Positions 8,961 to 18,002 of a stretch of DNA of 64,000 bases are shown in pieces. A program made the translations under genes and the position numbers. The stretch is from JAQUTK01 sp963677415 (lineage in GTDB: Bacteria > Bacteroidota > Bacteroidia > Bacteroidales > JAQUTK01). A model generated the notes under the pieces. That model was not told the DNA's origin, searched no databases, and saw only the letters and a list, made by a program, of their open reading frames with translations. Each line of letters starts with the position of its first letter. The first letter of the stretch is position 1. Location: positions 20,744-84,743 of the forward strand of contig CAXXFJ010000016.1 of the NCBI GenBank assembly GCA_963677415.2, given 5' to 3'.

Positions 8961-9632
8961 ATGAATGATTTCAGAGATTTTGCAACAAAACATGTTGGGG
9001 TGAACGGACTGGTTTATGATCAGTATACCTCCCAGATCACAAGTTCGCTGACTCCTTATATATTAGAGGAGCGTCAGTTGAATGTGTCTCAGATGGATGT
9101 TTTTTCCCGATTGATGATGGATAGAATCATTTTTTTGGGAACAGCCATCGATGATCAGGTAGCCAATATTATCCAGGCGCAGCTTCTTTATCTGGATTCT
9201 TCAGATCCCGGGAAAGATATCTCTATTTATCTGAATACTCCGGGTGGTTCAGTATATGCCGGATTGGGTATTTATGATACGATGCAATTTATCGGATGTG
9301 ATGTTTCTACCATTTGTACCGGGATTGCGGCTTCTATGGGAGCTGTGTTGCTTGTTGCCGGAACTAAAGGTAAGCGCTCTGCACTTAAACATTCACGCGT
9401 AATGATTCACCAACCGCTTGGTGGTATGCAGGGACAAGCTTCTGATATGGAGATTACAGTTCGCGAGATTCAGAAACTCAAGCATGAACTTTATTCGATT
9501 GTTGCCGAACACTCAGGTAACTCGTACGAGAAGATTGAAAAGGATTCGGATCGTGATTACTGGATGATTGCGGAAGAGGCGAAGGAATATGGTATGATTG
9601 ATAAAGTCTTAGTAAGAGAAATTAAAAAATAA
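8961..9632 (+). CDS. clpP: ATP-dependent Clp protease proteolytic subunit
   Basis: ClpP is the barrel-shaped serine protease that degrades substrates fed by ClpX. The catalytic triad can be placed: Ser125 in GIAASMGAVLL, His150 in MIHQPLGG and Asp199 in SDRDYWM. The oxyanion glycine motif LNTPGGSV precedes it at about 91-98. The N-terminus is about 30 residues longer than the mature E. coli protein, typical for the Bacteroidetes form. clpX starts two bases after its stop. Confidence 0.95.
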   Translation: MNDFRDFATKHVGVNGLVYDQYTSQITSSLTPYILEERQLNVSQMDVFSRLMMDRIIFLGTAIDDQVANIIQAQLLYLDSSDPGKDISIYLNTPGGSVYAGLGIYDTMQFIGCDVSTICTGIAASMGAVLLVAGTKGKRSALKHSRVMIHQPLGGMQGQASDMEITVREIQKLKHELYSIVAEHSGNSYEKIEKDSDRDYWMIAEEAKEYGMIDKVLVREIKK

Positions 9633-9634
9633 GA

Positions 9635-10879
9635 ATGGCGAAAATAGCCCAGAATCTTGAGCGTTGCAGCTTTTGTGGAAGAGCACGTAGTGAAGTTCAT
9701 ATGTTGATTTCCGGTGTAACAGGAAATATCTGTGATGAATGTGCCGAAAGGGCACACGAAATTATCCGTGAAGAAAAGCCCAAGAAGAATTCTCTGAATC
9801 TGAAGATGGATGAACTTCCAAAACCAATAGCCATAAAGAGTTTTTTGGATCAGTATATCATCGGTCAGGATGAAGCAAAAAAACACATTTGTGTAGCAGT
9901 ATACAATCATTACAAACGCTTGCTTCAGAAAGATACCAAAGATGAGGTCGAGATTGAGAAATCAAACATCATCATGGTTGGGACAACTGGAACAGGTAAG
10001 ACATTGATTGCTAAGACAATTGCACGTATGCTGAATGTGCCGTTTACTATTGTCGATGCAACGGTACTGACAGAAGCCGGTTATGTAGGGGAGGATATTG
10101 AGAGTCTCCTTACGCGTCTTTTACAAGTTGCCGATTATAATATTGCATCTGCTGAACGTGGTATTGTTTTTATTGATGAGATTGATAAGATTGCACGAAA
10201 AGGAGATAACCCTTCCATTACCCGTGATGTAAGTGGAGAAGGCGTACAGCAGGGGCTACTCAAATTACTTGAGGGCTCTGTCGTAAATGTGCCACCACAG
10301 GGAGGTCGTAAGCACCCGGATCAGAAGATGATACCTGTGGATACGAAGAATATTCTTTTTATCTGTGGAGGAGCTTTTGACGGAATCGATAAGAAAATTG
10401 CTTCACGCTTGAATACACGTGTGGTGGGTTATCGTTCTGCTGATAATTCGGCTCGGATTGACCGTGATAACCTAATGAAGTATATACTTCCGCAGGACTT
10501 GAAGGCTTTCGGCCTTATTCCTGAGATTATTGGCAGGTTACCTATACTGACATTCTTGAATCCGTTGGATAGACATGCTCTTCGTCAAATATTGACTGAA
10601 CCGAAAAACTCAATTATCAAACAATATATAAAGTTGTTTGAAATGGACGGCGTCACACTTGATTATTCAGAGGAAGTTTTTGAATACATTGTCGATAAGG
10701 CCATTGAATACAAATTGGGTGCCCGAGGCTTGCGCTCCATTGTTGAACATATAATGATGGATGCAATGTTTGAGACACCTTCTTCGGATGAGAAGATATT
10801 ATTTGTTGATTTGGAGTACGCAAAGAGCCGAGTGGAGCAGTTTCAGACGATATTAGTAGGGACTGAAGAGAAAAACTGA
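9635..10879 (+). CDS. clpX: ATP-dependent Clp protease ATP-binding subunit ClpX
   Basis: AAA+ unfoldase that recognises, unfolds and passes proteins to ClpP. The N-terminal zinc-binding domain has its four cysteines (CSFC near residue 10 and CDEC near 35). Walker A is GTTGTGKT near 115, the pore loop is AGYVGEDIES, Walker B is GIVFIDEIDK, and the sensor region EIIGRLPI is present. The 414-residue length is standard. It is the last gene of the tig-clpP-clpX unit; recQ follows after 93 bases with promoter-like elements of its own. Confidence 0.95.
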   Translation: MAKIAQNLERCSFCGRARSEVHMLISGVTGNICDECAERAHEIIREEKPKKNSLNLKMDELPKPIAIKSFLDQYIIGQDEAKKHICVAVYNHYKRLLQKDTKDEVEIEKSNIIMVGTTGTGKTLIAKTIARMLNVPFTIVDATVLTEAGYVGEDIESLLTRLLQVADYNIASAERGIVFIDEIDKIARKGDNPSITRDVSGEGVQQGLLKLLEGSVVNVPPQGGRKHPDQKMIPVDTKNILFICGGAFDGIDKKIASRLNTRVVGYRSADNSARIDRDNLMKYILPQDLKAFGLIPEIIGRLPILTFLNPLDRHALRQILTEPKNSIIKQYIKLFEMDGVTLDYSEEVFEYIVDKAIEYKLGARGLRSIVEHIMMDAMFETPSSDEKILFVDLEYAKSRVEQFQTILVGTEEKN

Positions 10880-10921
10880 AAAATAATAAGTAATAAGCAA
10901 GGATATATCAGAACTTGTATT

Positions 10922-10968
10922 TAACTTTGTTCTTGACCTATAAGATTAGAGGTGAAAAAATATCTTTG
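10922..10968 (+). promoter_or_regulatory. candidate recQ promoter elements
   Basis: Two -7-like boxes lie here: TAACTTTG at 10922-10929 and TATCTTTG at 10961-10968. The second overlaps the GTG-started extension of recQ, which supports ATG 10973 as the start. Neither has a clear TTTG at the ideal -33 distance, so which one is used is open. Confidence 0.4.
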
Positions 10969-10972
10969 CAAT

Positions 10973-13153
10973 ATGGCTCAGAAAATCGATTTAACAAAAG
11001 AACTCAAGAAATACTTTGGCTTTGATACATTTAAAGGAAATCAGGAAGCTGTTATCCGGAATGTGATTGAAGGTCGAGACACTTTTGTTCTGATGCCTAC
11101 CGGTGGAGGTAAGTCATTATGCTATCAGCTTCCATCTTTGATGATGGAGGGTACTGCGATTGTTATTTCTCCATTAATTGCTTTGATGAAGAATCAGGTA
11201 GATGCTATGCGTCACTTCAGTGAAGAAGATGGAGTAGCTCATTTTCTTAACTCATCATTAAATAGAGCAGCCATTGAACAGGTGAAAACTGATATTTTGT
11301 CGGGTAAAACCAAGTTGCTGTATGTCGCCCCGGAATCACTTACTAAACAAGAGAATATTGATTTCCTTAAAAAAATAAAGATTTCCTTTTATGCTGTAGA
11401 TGAGGCTCATTGTATTTCTGAATGGGGTCATGATTTTCGTCCGGAGTATAGAAGAATCCGTCCTATTATCAACGAAATTGGACAAGCTCCCCTGATTGCT
11501 CTGACTGCTACTGCTACACCTAAAGTGCAGCATGATATTCAGAAGAACATAATGATGATGAATGCGGCTATATTCAAATCATCGTTCAACCGCCCGAACC
11601 TTTATTATGAAGTGCGGCCGAAAATGAATGACATTGATAAAGAAATAATCAAGTTTATCAAAGCAAATGAGGGAAAGTCTGGCATAATCTACTGTTTAAG
11701 TAGAAAGAAAGTAGAGGAGTTAGCTGCCGTATTGCAGGTTAATAATGTTAAAGCGGTTGCTTATCATGCGGGGATTGATTCTCAGACGCGCTCTTTCAAT
11801 CAAGATGCTTTTCTGATGGAAGAAATTGATATAATAGTTGCTACTATTGCCTTTGGTATGGGAATCGATAAACCTGATGTGCGTTTTGTTATTCATTATG
11901 ATATTCCCAAGAGTCTTGAGGGTTATTACCAGGAGACGGGGCGTGCGGGAAGAGATGGGGGAGAGGGTATTTGTCTGACGTTTTATTCAAATAAAGACTT
12001 GCAGAAATTAGAGAAGTTCATGCAAGGAAAGCCGATTGCCGAACAGGAAATTGGTAAACAGCTGCTGCTAGAAACAGCAGCTTACGCAGAATCTTCTGTG
12101 TGTCGTAGAAAAATGTTGTTACATTATTTTGGCGAAGAATACATGGAGGATAATTGCTCAAATTGTGATAATTGTTTAAACCCCAAAGTGCAGGTGGAAG
12201 CTAAAGAATTGTTGATTACCGTTCTGGAAACGGTAGTTGCTTTGAAAGAAAAATTCAAACAGGACTATGTAATAGATATTCTCTTGGGAAGAGAGAACTC
12301 AGAGATTTTGTCATACAATCATGAAGATCTGGAGGTTTATGCTTGTGGGCAAGACGAAGATGAAAAGACTTGGAATGCTGTTATCCAGCAAGCCTTGATC
12401 GGAGGATATCTTGATAAGGATATAGAGAACTATGGATTGCTGAAAGTAACAGCGGATGGAAAAAAGTTTCTTAAAGAACCTAAGTCATTTAAGATTACTA
12501 GTGATAATGATTTTGAAGAAGAGGAGGAAGATACTCCAATAAAAGGAGGTGCTGCTTGTGCGGTTGATCCGGCTTTGTATTCAATGCTTAAAGATCTTCG
12601 CAAAAAGATATCAAAGAATCTGGATTTACCACCTTATGTCATTTTCCAGGATCCATCCCTTGAAGCTATGGCTACAACATATCCCACAACGGTAGAGGAA
12701 CTTCAGAATATTCCGGGTGTTGGAAGCGGAAAGGCTAAAAGATATGGAAAGGAATTTGCCGCTCTTATTAAGAAGCATGTCATTGAGAATGAGATTGAAC
12801 GTCCGGATGATTTAAGGGTCCGCTCTGTTGCGAATAAGTCCAGGATGAAAGTCTCAATTATTCAGGGAATTGACAGGAAAATTGCTCTGGATGACTTGGC
12901 TTTCTCCAAAGGTCTGGAGTTTGGTGAACTGCTTGATGAGATAGAGGCAATCGTTTATTCTGGTACGAGAATAAATATTGATTATTTTTTGCATGAAGTA
13001 ATGGATGATGATCAGATATTGGATGTATTCCAGTATTTCAAAGAGTCTCAAACAGATGATATAAATGTTGCAATCGAAGAATTAGGCAATGATTATTCTG
13101 AAGAAGAGATTCGAATGGTTCGTATCAAATTTATTTCTGAAATGGCAAACTGA
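10973..13153 (+). CDS. recQ: ATP-dependent DNA helicase RecQ
   Basis: 3'-5' DNA helicase of recombination and repair. Motif I is MPTGGGKSLCYQLP, motif II is DEAH (YAVDEAHCISEWGHDFRPEY) and motif VI is QETGRAGRDG. These are followed by the RecQ zinc site (Cys residues in CRRKMLLHYFG and NCSNCDNC), the winged-helix RQC domain, and an HRDC domain near residue 530. A C-terminal extension of about 130 residues after HRDC makes it longer (726 residues) than E. coli RecQ; this form is usual in Bacteroides. I chose ATG 10973 over the in-frame GTG at 10952 because the latter overlaps a -7 box and related proteins begin MAQKI. Confidence 0.93.
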   Translation: MAQKIDLTKELKKYFGFDTFKGNQEAVIRNVIEGRDTFVLMPTGGGKSLCYQLPSLMMEGTAIVISPLIALMKNQVDAMRHFSEEDGVAHFLNSSLNRAAIEQVKTDILSGKTKLLYVAPESLTKQENIDFLKKIKISFYAVDEAHCISEWGHDFRPEYRRIRPIINEIGQAPLIALTATATPKVQHDIQKNIMMMNAAIFKSSFNRPNLYYEVRPKMNDIDKEIIKFIKANEGKSGIIYCLSRKKVEELAAVLQVNNVKAVAYHAGIDSQTRSFNQDAFLMEEIDIIVATIAFGMGIDKPDVRFVIHYDIPKSLEGYYQETGRAGRDGGEGICLTFYSNKDLQKLEKFMQGKPIAEQEIGKQLLLETAAYAESSVCRRKMLLHYFGEEYMEDNCSNCDNCLNPKVQVEAKELLITVLETVVALKEKFKQDYVIDILLGRENSEILSYNHEDLEVYACGQDEDEKTWNAVIQQALIGGYLDKDIENYGLLKVTADGKKFLKEPKSFKITSDNDFEEEEEDTPIKGGAACAVDPALYSMLKDLRKKISKNLDLPPYVIFQDPSLEAMATTYPTTVEELQNIPGVGSGKAKRYGKEFAALIKKHVIENEIERPDDLRVRSVANKSRMKVSIIQGIDRKIALDDLAFSKGLEFGELLDEIEAIVYSGTRINIDYFLHEVMDDDQILDVFQYFKESQTDDINVAIEELGNDYSEEEIRMVRIKFISEMAN

Positions 13154-13173
13154 TGTTATCTTTAGAAGTATCG

Positions 13174-13198
13174 AAATCCGCAAGTATCTTGTGGATTT
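13174..13198 (+). terminator. Rho-independent terminator of recQ
   Basis: An 11-bp stem with one G-T pair (AAATCCGCAAG against CTTGTGGATTT) and a three-base loop, followed directly by a run of T. Confidence 0.8.
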
Positions 13199-13380
13199 TT
13201 TTTCCCCTTTTTCGAAGGATTAAGCAGGAATTATACCTTTCTGTTTTGTTTTGTTGGCGAAAAAGGAATACTTTAACGAAAAAGAATGAATAAAGAAATG
13301 CTCTTTTCTCTATTTTTTTGTATCTTGCGGTATTATAAAGCAGTGTCTGATTTTTCTTTACTATGTAATAACAAAATGCT

Positions 13381-15324
13381 ATGAGTTATCTGAAATTTGA
13401 TAAAGTAACAATGCTGAATCTTGAGGAAACGTTGTATAAGGAAATACTGCGAACCAATAGATCAGGTGCTTATCATTGTACGACAATTGTAGACTGTAAT
13501 ACAAGAAAATATCACGGATTATTAGTGATTCCTATACCCGAGCTGGACGATGAAAACCATGTGTTGCTCTCCTCTTTGGACGAAACTGTAATTCAGCATG
13601 ATGTTCCCTTCAATCTAGGTCTGCACAAATATCAGGGTGATAATTTCAGTCCCAGAGGTCATAAGTATATTCGGGAATTTGACTGCGATACAGTGCCTCG
13701 CACTGTATATCGTGTTGGTGGTGTCCTTTTATCTAAAGAAAAGTTATTCATTTCTCATGAAAATAGGATTTTGATCCGATATACATTATTGGATGCTCAT
13801 TCTCCAACAATACTTCGTTTTAACCCTTATCTCGCTTTCCGTAGTGTTCGAATGTCTTGTTGCGAGAACAATAATGTGAATAAAGATTATTTCCACGTAG
13901 AGAATGGCATAAGTACAAAAATGTATGAGGGGTATCCTGATTTATTCATGCAATTCAGTAAGAAATGCGAGTTTAACTTTTCACCGGATTGGTATCGTGG
14001 TCTTGAATATATAAAGGAACAGGAACGTGGTTACAACTACAAAGAAGATCTGTACGTACCAGGTTATTTTGAGGTACCCATAAAGAAAGGAGAAAGCATT
14101 ATCTTCTCTGCTGGAATCAGTGAGATAACTACAAAAAAACTGCATACCTTATTTGATGAAGAAATTAATAATCGTCCCAAACGCGATAGTTTTTACAATT
14201 GTCTGAAAAACTCAGCCCAACAGTTTTATTATAAACTAGGGGGTAAAGAAATGTATATACTTGCCGGATATCCTTGGTTTAAATGTCGAGCCCGCGATAT
14301 GTTCATATCATTACCCGGTATAACCTTGTCGATTGATGATCAAAAATCGTTTGAAAGAATAATGGATACAGCAATCCCTGCTCTTTACAATTTCATGCAG
14401 ATGAAGCCATTGGAACGAAAGATTACCGAAATTGATCATCCAGATGTAATGCTATGGGCAATATGGGCTATTCAGCAATATTGCAAAGAGGTTAACTCAG
14501 GGGAGTGTATGACAATGTATAGTAAAATACTGAAAGATATTATCGATTTTATTTGCGCGAACAAACATCCTAATCTTATGTTGCATGATAATGGACTCCT
14601 ATATATCAATGGGAAAGAGCGTGCTATTACATGGATGAACTCAACTGCAAATGGTAAACCTGTAGTTCCTCGTACGGGATATGTAGTTGAGATTAATGCT
14701 TTGTGGTATAATTCATTGCAGTTTGTATCTAAATTGCATAAAGAGTGTAATTCTGAGTATGCGGATATGCTGGATGGCTTGGGAAATAAAACTCAGAAGT
14801 CTTTTGTCAATACATTTCTGAATGGATATGGATATCTTTATGATTATGTAGATGGGGACTATGTGGATTGGAGTGTTCGTCCTAATATGATTTTTGCAGT
14901 ATCTTTGGACTATTCACCTTTGGATAGGATGCAGCAGAAAACTGTACTGGATGTGGTAACGAAAGAGCTATTGACTCCCAAAGGGATCCGATCGTTAAGC
15001 CCTAAAAGCATGGGCTATAATCCATATTATGTGGGAACACAGATTCAACGTGATTATGCATATCATCAGGGAACCGCGTGGCCTTGGTTATGTGGAGCTT
15101 ATCTGGAAGCTTATCTGAGGATTTACAAGATGAGTGGAATCGCTTTCGTGGAGCGGACTTTAATCGGATTTGAGGAAGAGATGAGAAGCCATTGTATTGG
15201 TTCCATTCCAGAGGTCTTTGATGGCAACCCACCTTTTAGAGGAAGAGGAGCTATCTCATTTGCGATGAGTGTTGGAGGTATCTTGCGTGTATTGAAACTG
15301 TTGAAGAAATATATAAACAACTAA
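13381..15324 (+). CDS. glycogen debranching enzyme-type amylo-alpha-1,6-glucosidase
   Basis: A 647-residue protein with the bacterial GDE N-terminal domain (NRSGAYHCTTIVDCNTRKYHG, residues about 26-46) and a C-terminal GH13-independent amylo-1,6-glucosidase barrel of the GH133-like type (AGYPWFKCRARDMFISLPG near 300, AYHQGTAWPWLCGAYLEAY near 565). It should hydrolyse alpha-1,6 branch stubs in glycogen. It leads a three-gene run with a glycosyltransferase (7-base gap) and a GH57 enzyme, a combination conserved in Bacteroides. The 227-base gap upstream holds the recQ terminator and a near-miss -7 box (TATCTTGC at 13321). Confidence 0.85.
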   Translation: MSYLKFDKVTMLNLEETLYKEILRTNRSGAYHCTTIVDCNTRKYHGLLVIPIPELDDENHVLLSSLDETVIQHDVPFNLGLHKYQGDNFSPRGHKYIREFDCDTVPRTVYRVGGVLLSKEKLFISHENRILIRYTLLDAHSPTILRFNPYLAFRSVRMSCCENNNVNKDYFHVENGISTKMYEGYPDLFMQFSKKCEFNFSPDWYRGLEYIKEQERGYNYKEDLYVPGYFEVPIKKGESIIFSAGISEITTKKLHTLFDEEINNRPKRDSFYNCLKNSAQQFYYKLGGKEMYILAGYPWFKCRARDMFISLPGITLSIDDQKSFERIMDTAIPALYNFMQMKPLERKITEIDHPDVMLWAIWAIQQYCKEVNSGECMTMYSKILKDIIDFICANKHPNLMLHDNGLLYINGKERAITWMNSTANGKPVVPRTGYVVEINALWYNSLQFVSKLHKECNSEYADMLDGLGNKTQKSFVNTFLNGYGYLYDYVDGDYVDWSVRPNMIFAVSLDYSPLDRMQQKTVLDVVTKELLTPKGIRSLSPKSMGYNPYYVGTQIQRDYAYHQGTAWPWLCGAYLEAYLRIYKMSGIAFVERTLIGFEEEMRSHCIGSIPEVFDGNPPFRGRGAISFAMSVGGILRVLKLLKKYINN

Positions 15325-15331
15325 TGTGAGT

Positions 15332-16594
15332 ATGAAAGCATTAATGTTTGGGTGGGAGTTTCCTCCTCATATTTTAGGAGGTTTAGGTACTGCCAGCTTT
15401 GGATTAACCAGGGGTATGGCAATGCAAAAGGATATGGATATTACTTTTGTTATTCCTAAACCATATGGGGATGAAGATCAGAGCTTTCTTAAGATAATAG
15501 GTGCTTGTAATGTGCCTGTGAACTGGAGGGACGTTAATTATGATCAAGTGAAACGAAAGATAGGCGGTTTTATGAATCCGGAACTATATTATAGTTTTAG
15601 AGATCATATCTATGCCGATTTTAGTAATGTATTTACGAATGAGCTGGGATGTATTGGATTCTCCGGTCGTTATCCTGATAATCTTTTGGAGGAAATTAAT
15701 AACTATTCTATTTGCGCAGGTGTGATTGCACGCACTTTGGATATTGATGTTATACATTCCCACGATTGGCTAACCTATCCTGCTGGTATTCATGCAAAGA
15801 TGGTGACCGGTAAGCCTCTTGTAATTCATGTGCACGCGACTGATTTTGATCGTAGCAGAGGAAATGTCAATCCTCAGGTATATGCTATTGAAAAGAATGG
15901 AATGGACTATGCAGATCATATAATTACAGTAAGTAATTTAACCCGAGAAACCGTTATCAACAAGTATAATGTTGATCCTCTTAAGGTAACTACTGTACAC
16001 AATGCTGTTGAACCCGTCAGTAAAGAAATCCAGAATATCATACCAAACAAGAATCCTAAAGAAAAGGTAGTTACCTTTCTTGGACGTATTACAATGCAAA
16101 AGGGACCGGAATATTTTGTAGAGGCTGCTTCCAGAGTGTTGCAACGTTCAAAGAATATTCGGTTTGTGATGGCTGGCAGTGGTGATAAAATGGTTGCGAT
16201 GATTGACCTTGTGGCTCGTCGAAAGATTGCTGATAGATTCCATTTTACGGGTTTCCTAAAAGGTAAGCAGGTGTATGAGATGTTGAAATCCAGTGATGTA
16301 TATGTAATGCCTTCTGTATCAGAACCGTTTGGTATTTCTCCTCTCGAAGCTATGCAAGTAAGTGTTCCGACAATTATTTCCAAACAATCCGGATGTGCTG
16401 AGATATTGCAGAATGCCATAAAGCTCGATTATTGGGATATTGATGGAATGGCTGATGCTATATATGCGATATGCACTTATCCAGACATGGCTGAATTTCT
16501 TCAGAAAGAAGGGAAGAAAGAGGTTGACAATATAACATGGGAATATGCTGGTAACAAGGTCCGTGCTATCTATGACAAGGTTCTTAAGTCTTAA
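15332..16594 (+). CDS. glycogen synthase-like glycosyltransferase
   Basis: A 420-residue GT-B-fold glycosyltransferase. The N-terminal MFGWEFPPHILGGLGTAS near residue 5 resembles the nucleotide-sugar/glucan-binding loop of starch and glycogen synthases. The C-terminal half is a standard glycosyltransferase group 1 domain with TFLGRITMQKGPEYFVEA near 250 and the EPFGISPLEAM acid motif near 335. With a debranching enzyme before it and a GH57 amylase after it, a role in glycogen synthesis is the best inference, but assignment to GT4 or GT5 is uncertain. I chose ATG 15332 (MKALMFGW) rather than the in-frame GTG at 15326, which would almost touch the previous stop. Confidence 0.82.
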   Translation: MKALMFGWEFPPHILGGLGTASFGLTRGMAMQKDMDITFVIPKPYGDEDQSFLKIIGACNVPVNWRDVNYDQVKRKIGGFMNPELYYSFRDHIYADFSNVFTNELGCIGFSGRYPDNLLEEINNYSICAGVIARTLDIDVIHSHDWLTYPAGIHAKMVTGKPLVIHVHATDFDRSRGNVNPQVYAIEKNGMDYADHIITVSNLTRETVINKYNVDPLKVTTVHNAVEPVSKEIQNIIPNKNPKEKVVTFLGRITMQKGPEYFVEAASRVLQRSKNIRFVMAGSGDKMVAMIDLVARRKIADRFHFTGFLKGKQVYEMLKSSDVYVMPSVSEPFGISPLEAMQVSVPTIISKQSGCAEILQNAIKLDYWDIDGMADAIYAICTYPDMAEFLQKEGKKEVDNITWEYAGNKVRAIYDKVLKS

Positions 16595-16629
16595 TTATTT
16601 GTTTAGAAATTATTATATATGTACATGAT

Positions 16630-17952
16630 ATGAAAACTATTTGTTTCTATTTTCAGATTCATCAACCCTTTCGATTGAAGAGATATCGTTTCTTTGATAT
16701 TGGGAAAGATCATTATTATTATGATGACTTTAATAATGAGAATATTATCAGGAGAATAGTAGATCGTTCTTTTATCCCCGCTAATCAGCTTATGCTTGAT
16801 ATGATTAAAGCATCTGAAGGTAAATTCAAGATAGCACTTTCTATCTCGGGAATTGCATTGGAACAACTACAGGTTTATGCACCAGAGGTAATTGATGGGT
16901 TTAAAGAACTTGCAAAAACAGGGTGTGTAGAGTTCTTAGGCGAGACATATGCGCATTCTCTGGCTTCGTTGAAGGATCAAGAGGAGTTTATAGAACAGGT
17001 GAAACAGCATGCAACTACCATCCAAGAGTTGTTCGGACAAACTCCAAAAGTCTTTCGAAATACGGAGCTTATATATTCAGATGATATTGGATCAGTTATT
17101 TCTTCTCTTGGTTATAAAGGGATGATTACTGAAGGTGCGAAACATCTCTTGGGATGGAAGAGTCCCAACTATCTTTATGCATCTGCGTCTAATCCGGAAC
17201 TAAAATTATTGCTTAGAAACTACAAATTGAGCGATGATATGGCTTTTCGTTTCTCGAATACTCAATGGAACGAGTTCCCTCTAACTGCAGACAAGTTTAT
17301 TCGTTGGATTGCTGCTACTCCAGAATCTGAGCAGGTAGTCAACCTTTTTATGAATTATGAAACATTTGGAGAACTTCAAAGTAGAGAGTCAGGAATATTT
17401 GAATTCATGAAAGCACTTCCTCGTTTTGCTGCTGAGAGCAATATTTCTTTTTCTACACCTTCAGAAGTTGTGGGCAAGCTGAAGTCTGTTGCTGAGATTC
17501 CTGTTCCTTATCCTGTCTCTTGGGCTGATGAGGAGCGAGATACCACAAATTGGTTGGGCAACCAGTTGCAGACAGCTGCTTGTAGCAAACTCTATGGTAT
17601 CAGTGAACGCGTTCGATTGATAGAGGAGCGTAGAATCAAGCAGGATTGGATGTATCTTCAGTCTAGCGATCATTTCTATTATATGAGTACGAAACATTCT
17701 TCGGATGGATCGTTGCGGAATTTTTTCAGTCCGTATGAAAATCCTTATGATGCATTTACCAATTATATGAATGTATTGGGCGATTTTATTTCAAGGGTGG
17801 AAGCGCAATACCCAACTTCGATTGAGAATGACGAACTGAATTCTTTACTTTCTACGATTAAGAATCAAGGTGATGAAATTATTTCGCTTGAAAAAGAGAT
17901 TAAGAAAATGAAGTCTTCTAAAAACAAGAAAGAAGTTACTAAGAAATCTTGA
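16630..17952 (+). CDS. GH57 family alpha-amylase-like glycoside hydrolase
   Basis: Begins with the GH57 signature FYFQIHQPFRLKRY at residues 6-19. It continues with other family blocks: GCVEFLGETYAHSLASL near 98, TPKVFRNTELIYSDD near 139, and MNYETFGE near 240. GH57 includes amylases, 4-alpha-glucanotransferases and branching enzymes, so the exact reaction is not settled by sequence. It is 440 residues and ends in a lysine-rich coiled tail. Third gene of the alpha-glucan operon, probably for intracellular glycogen handling since no signal peptide is seen. Confidence 0.85.
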   Translation: MKTICFYFQIHQPFRLKRYRFFDIGKDHYYYDDFNNENIIRRIVDRSFIPANQLMLDMIKASEGKFKIALSISGIALEQLQVYAPEVIDGFKELAKTGCVEFLGETYAHSLASLKDQEEFIEQVKQHATTIQELFGQTPKVFRNTELIYSDDIGSVISSLGYKGMITEGAKHLLGWKSPNYLYASASNPELKLLLRNYKLSDDMAFRFSNTQWNEFPLTADKFIRWIAATPESEQVVNLFMNYETFGELQSRESGIFEFMKALPRFAAESNISFSTPSEVVGKLKSVAEIPVPYPVSWADEERDTTNWLGNQLQTAACSKLYGISERVRLIEERRIKQDWMYLQSSDHFYYMSTKHSSDGSLRNFFSPYENPYDAFTNYMNVLGDFISRVEAQYPTSIENDELNSLLSTIKNQGDEIISLEKEIKKMKSSKNKKEVTKKS

Positions 17953-17966
17953 TTACGATCAAAAAG

Positions 17967-18002
17967 AACAGAAGAGGATCTTTAACGAGATCCTCTTCTG
18001 TT
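17967..18002. terminator. terminator between the glycogen operon and cls
   Basis: A perfect 15-bp stem (AACAGAAGAGGATCT and complement) with a six-base loop, placed between two convergent genes and reaching into the cls stop codon. The T-rich tail is on the minus-strand side, so it certainly suits cls and may serve both. Confidence 0.8.

Noticed and set aside
10952..13153. GTG start for recQ
   Set aside because: It precedes or overlaps the second -7-like box and adds residues not seen in related RecQ proteins, which begin MAQKI.
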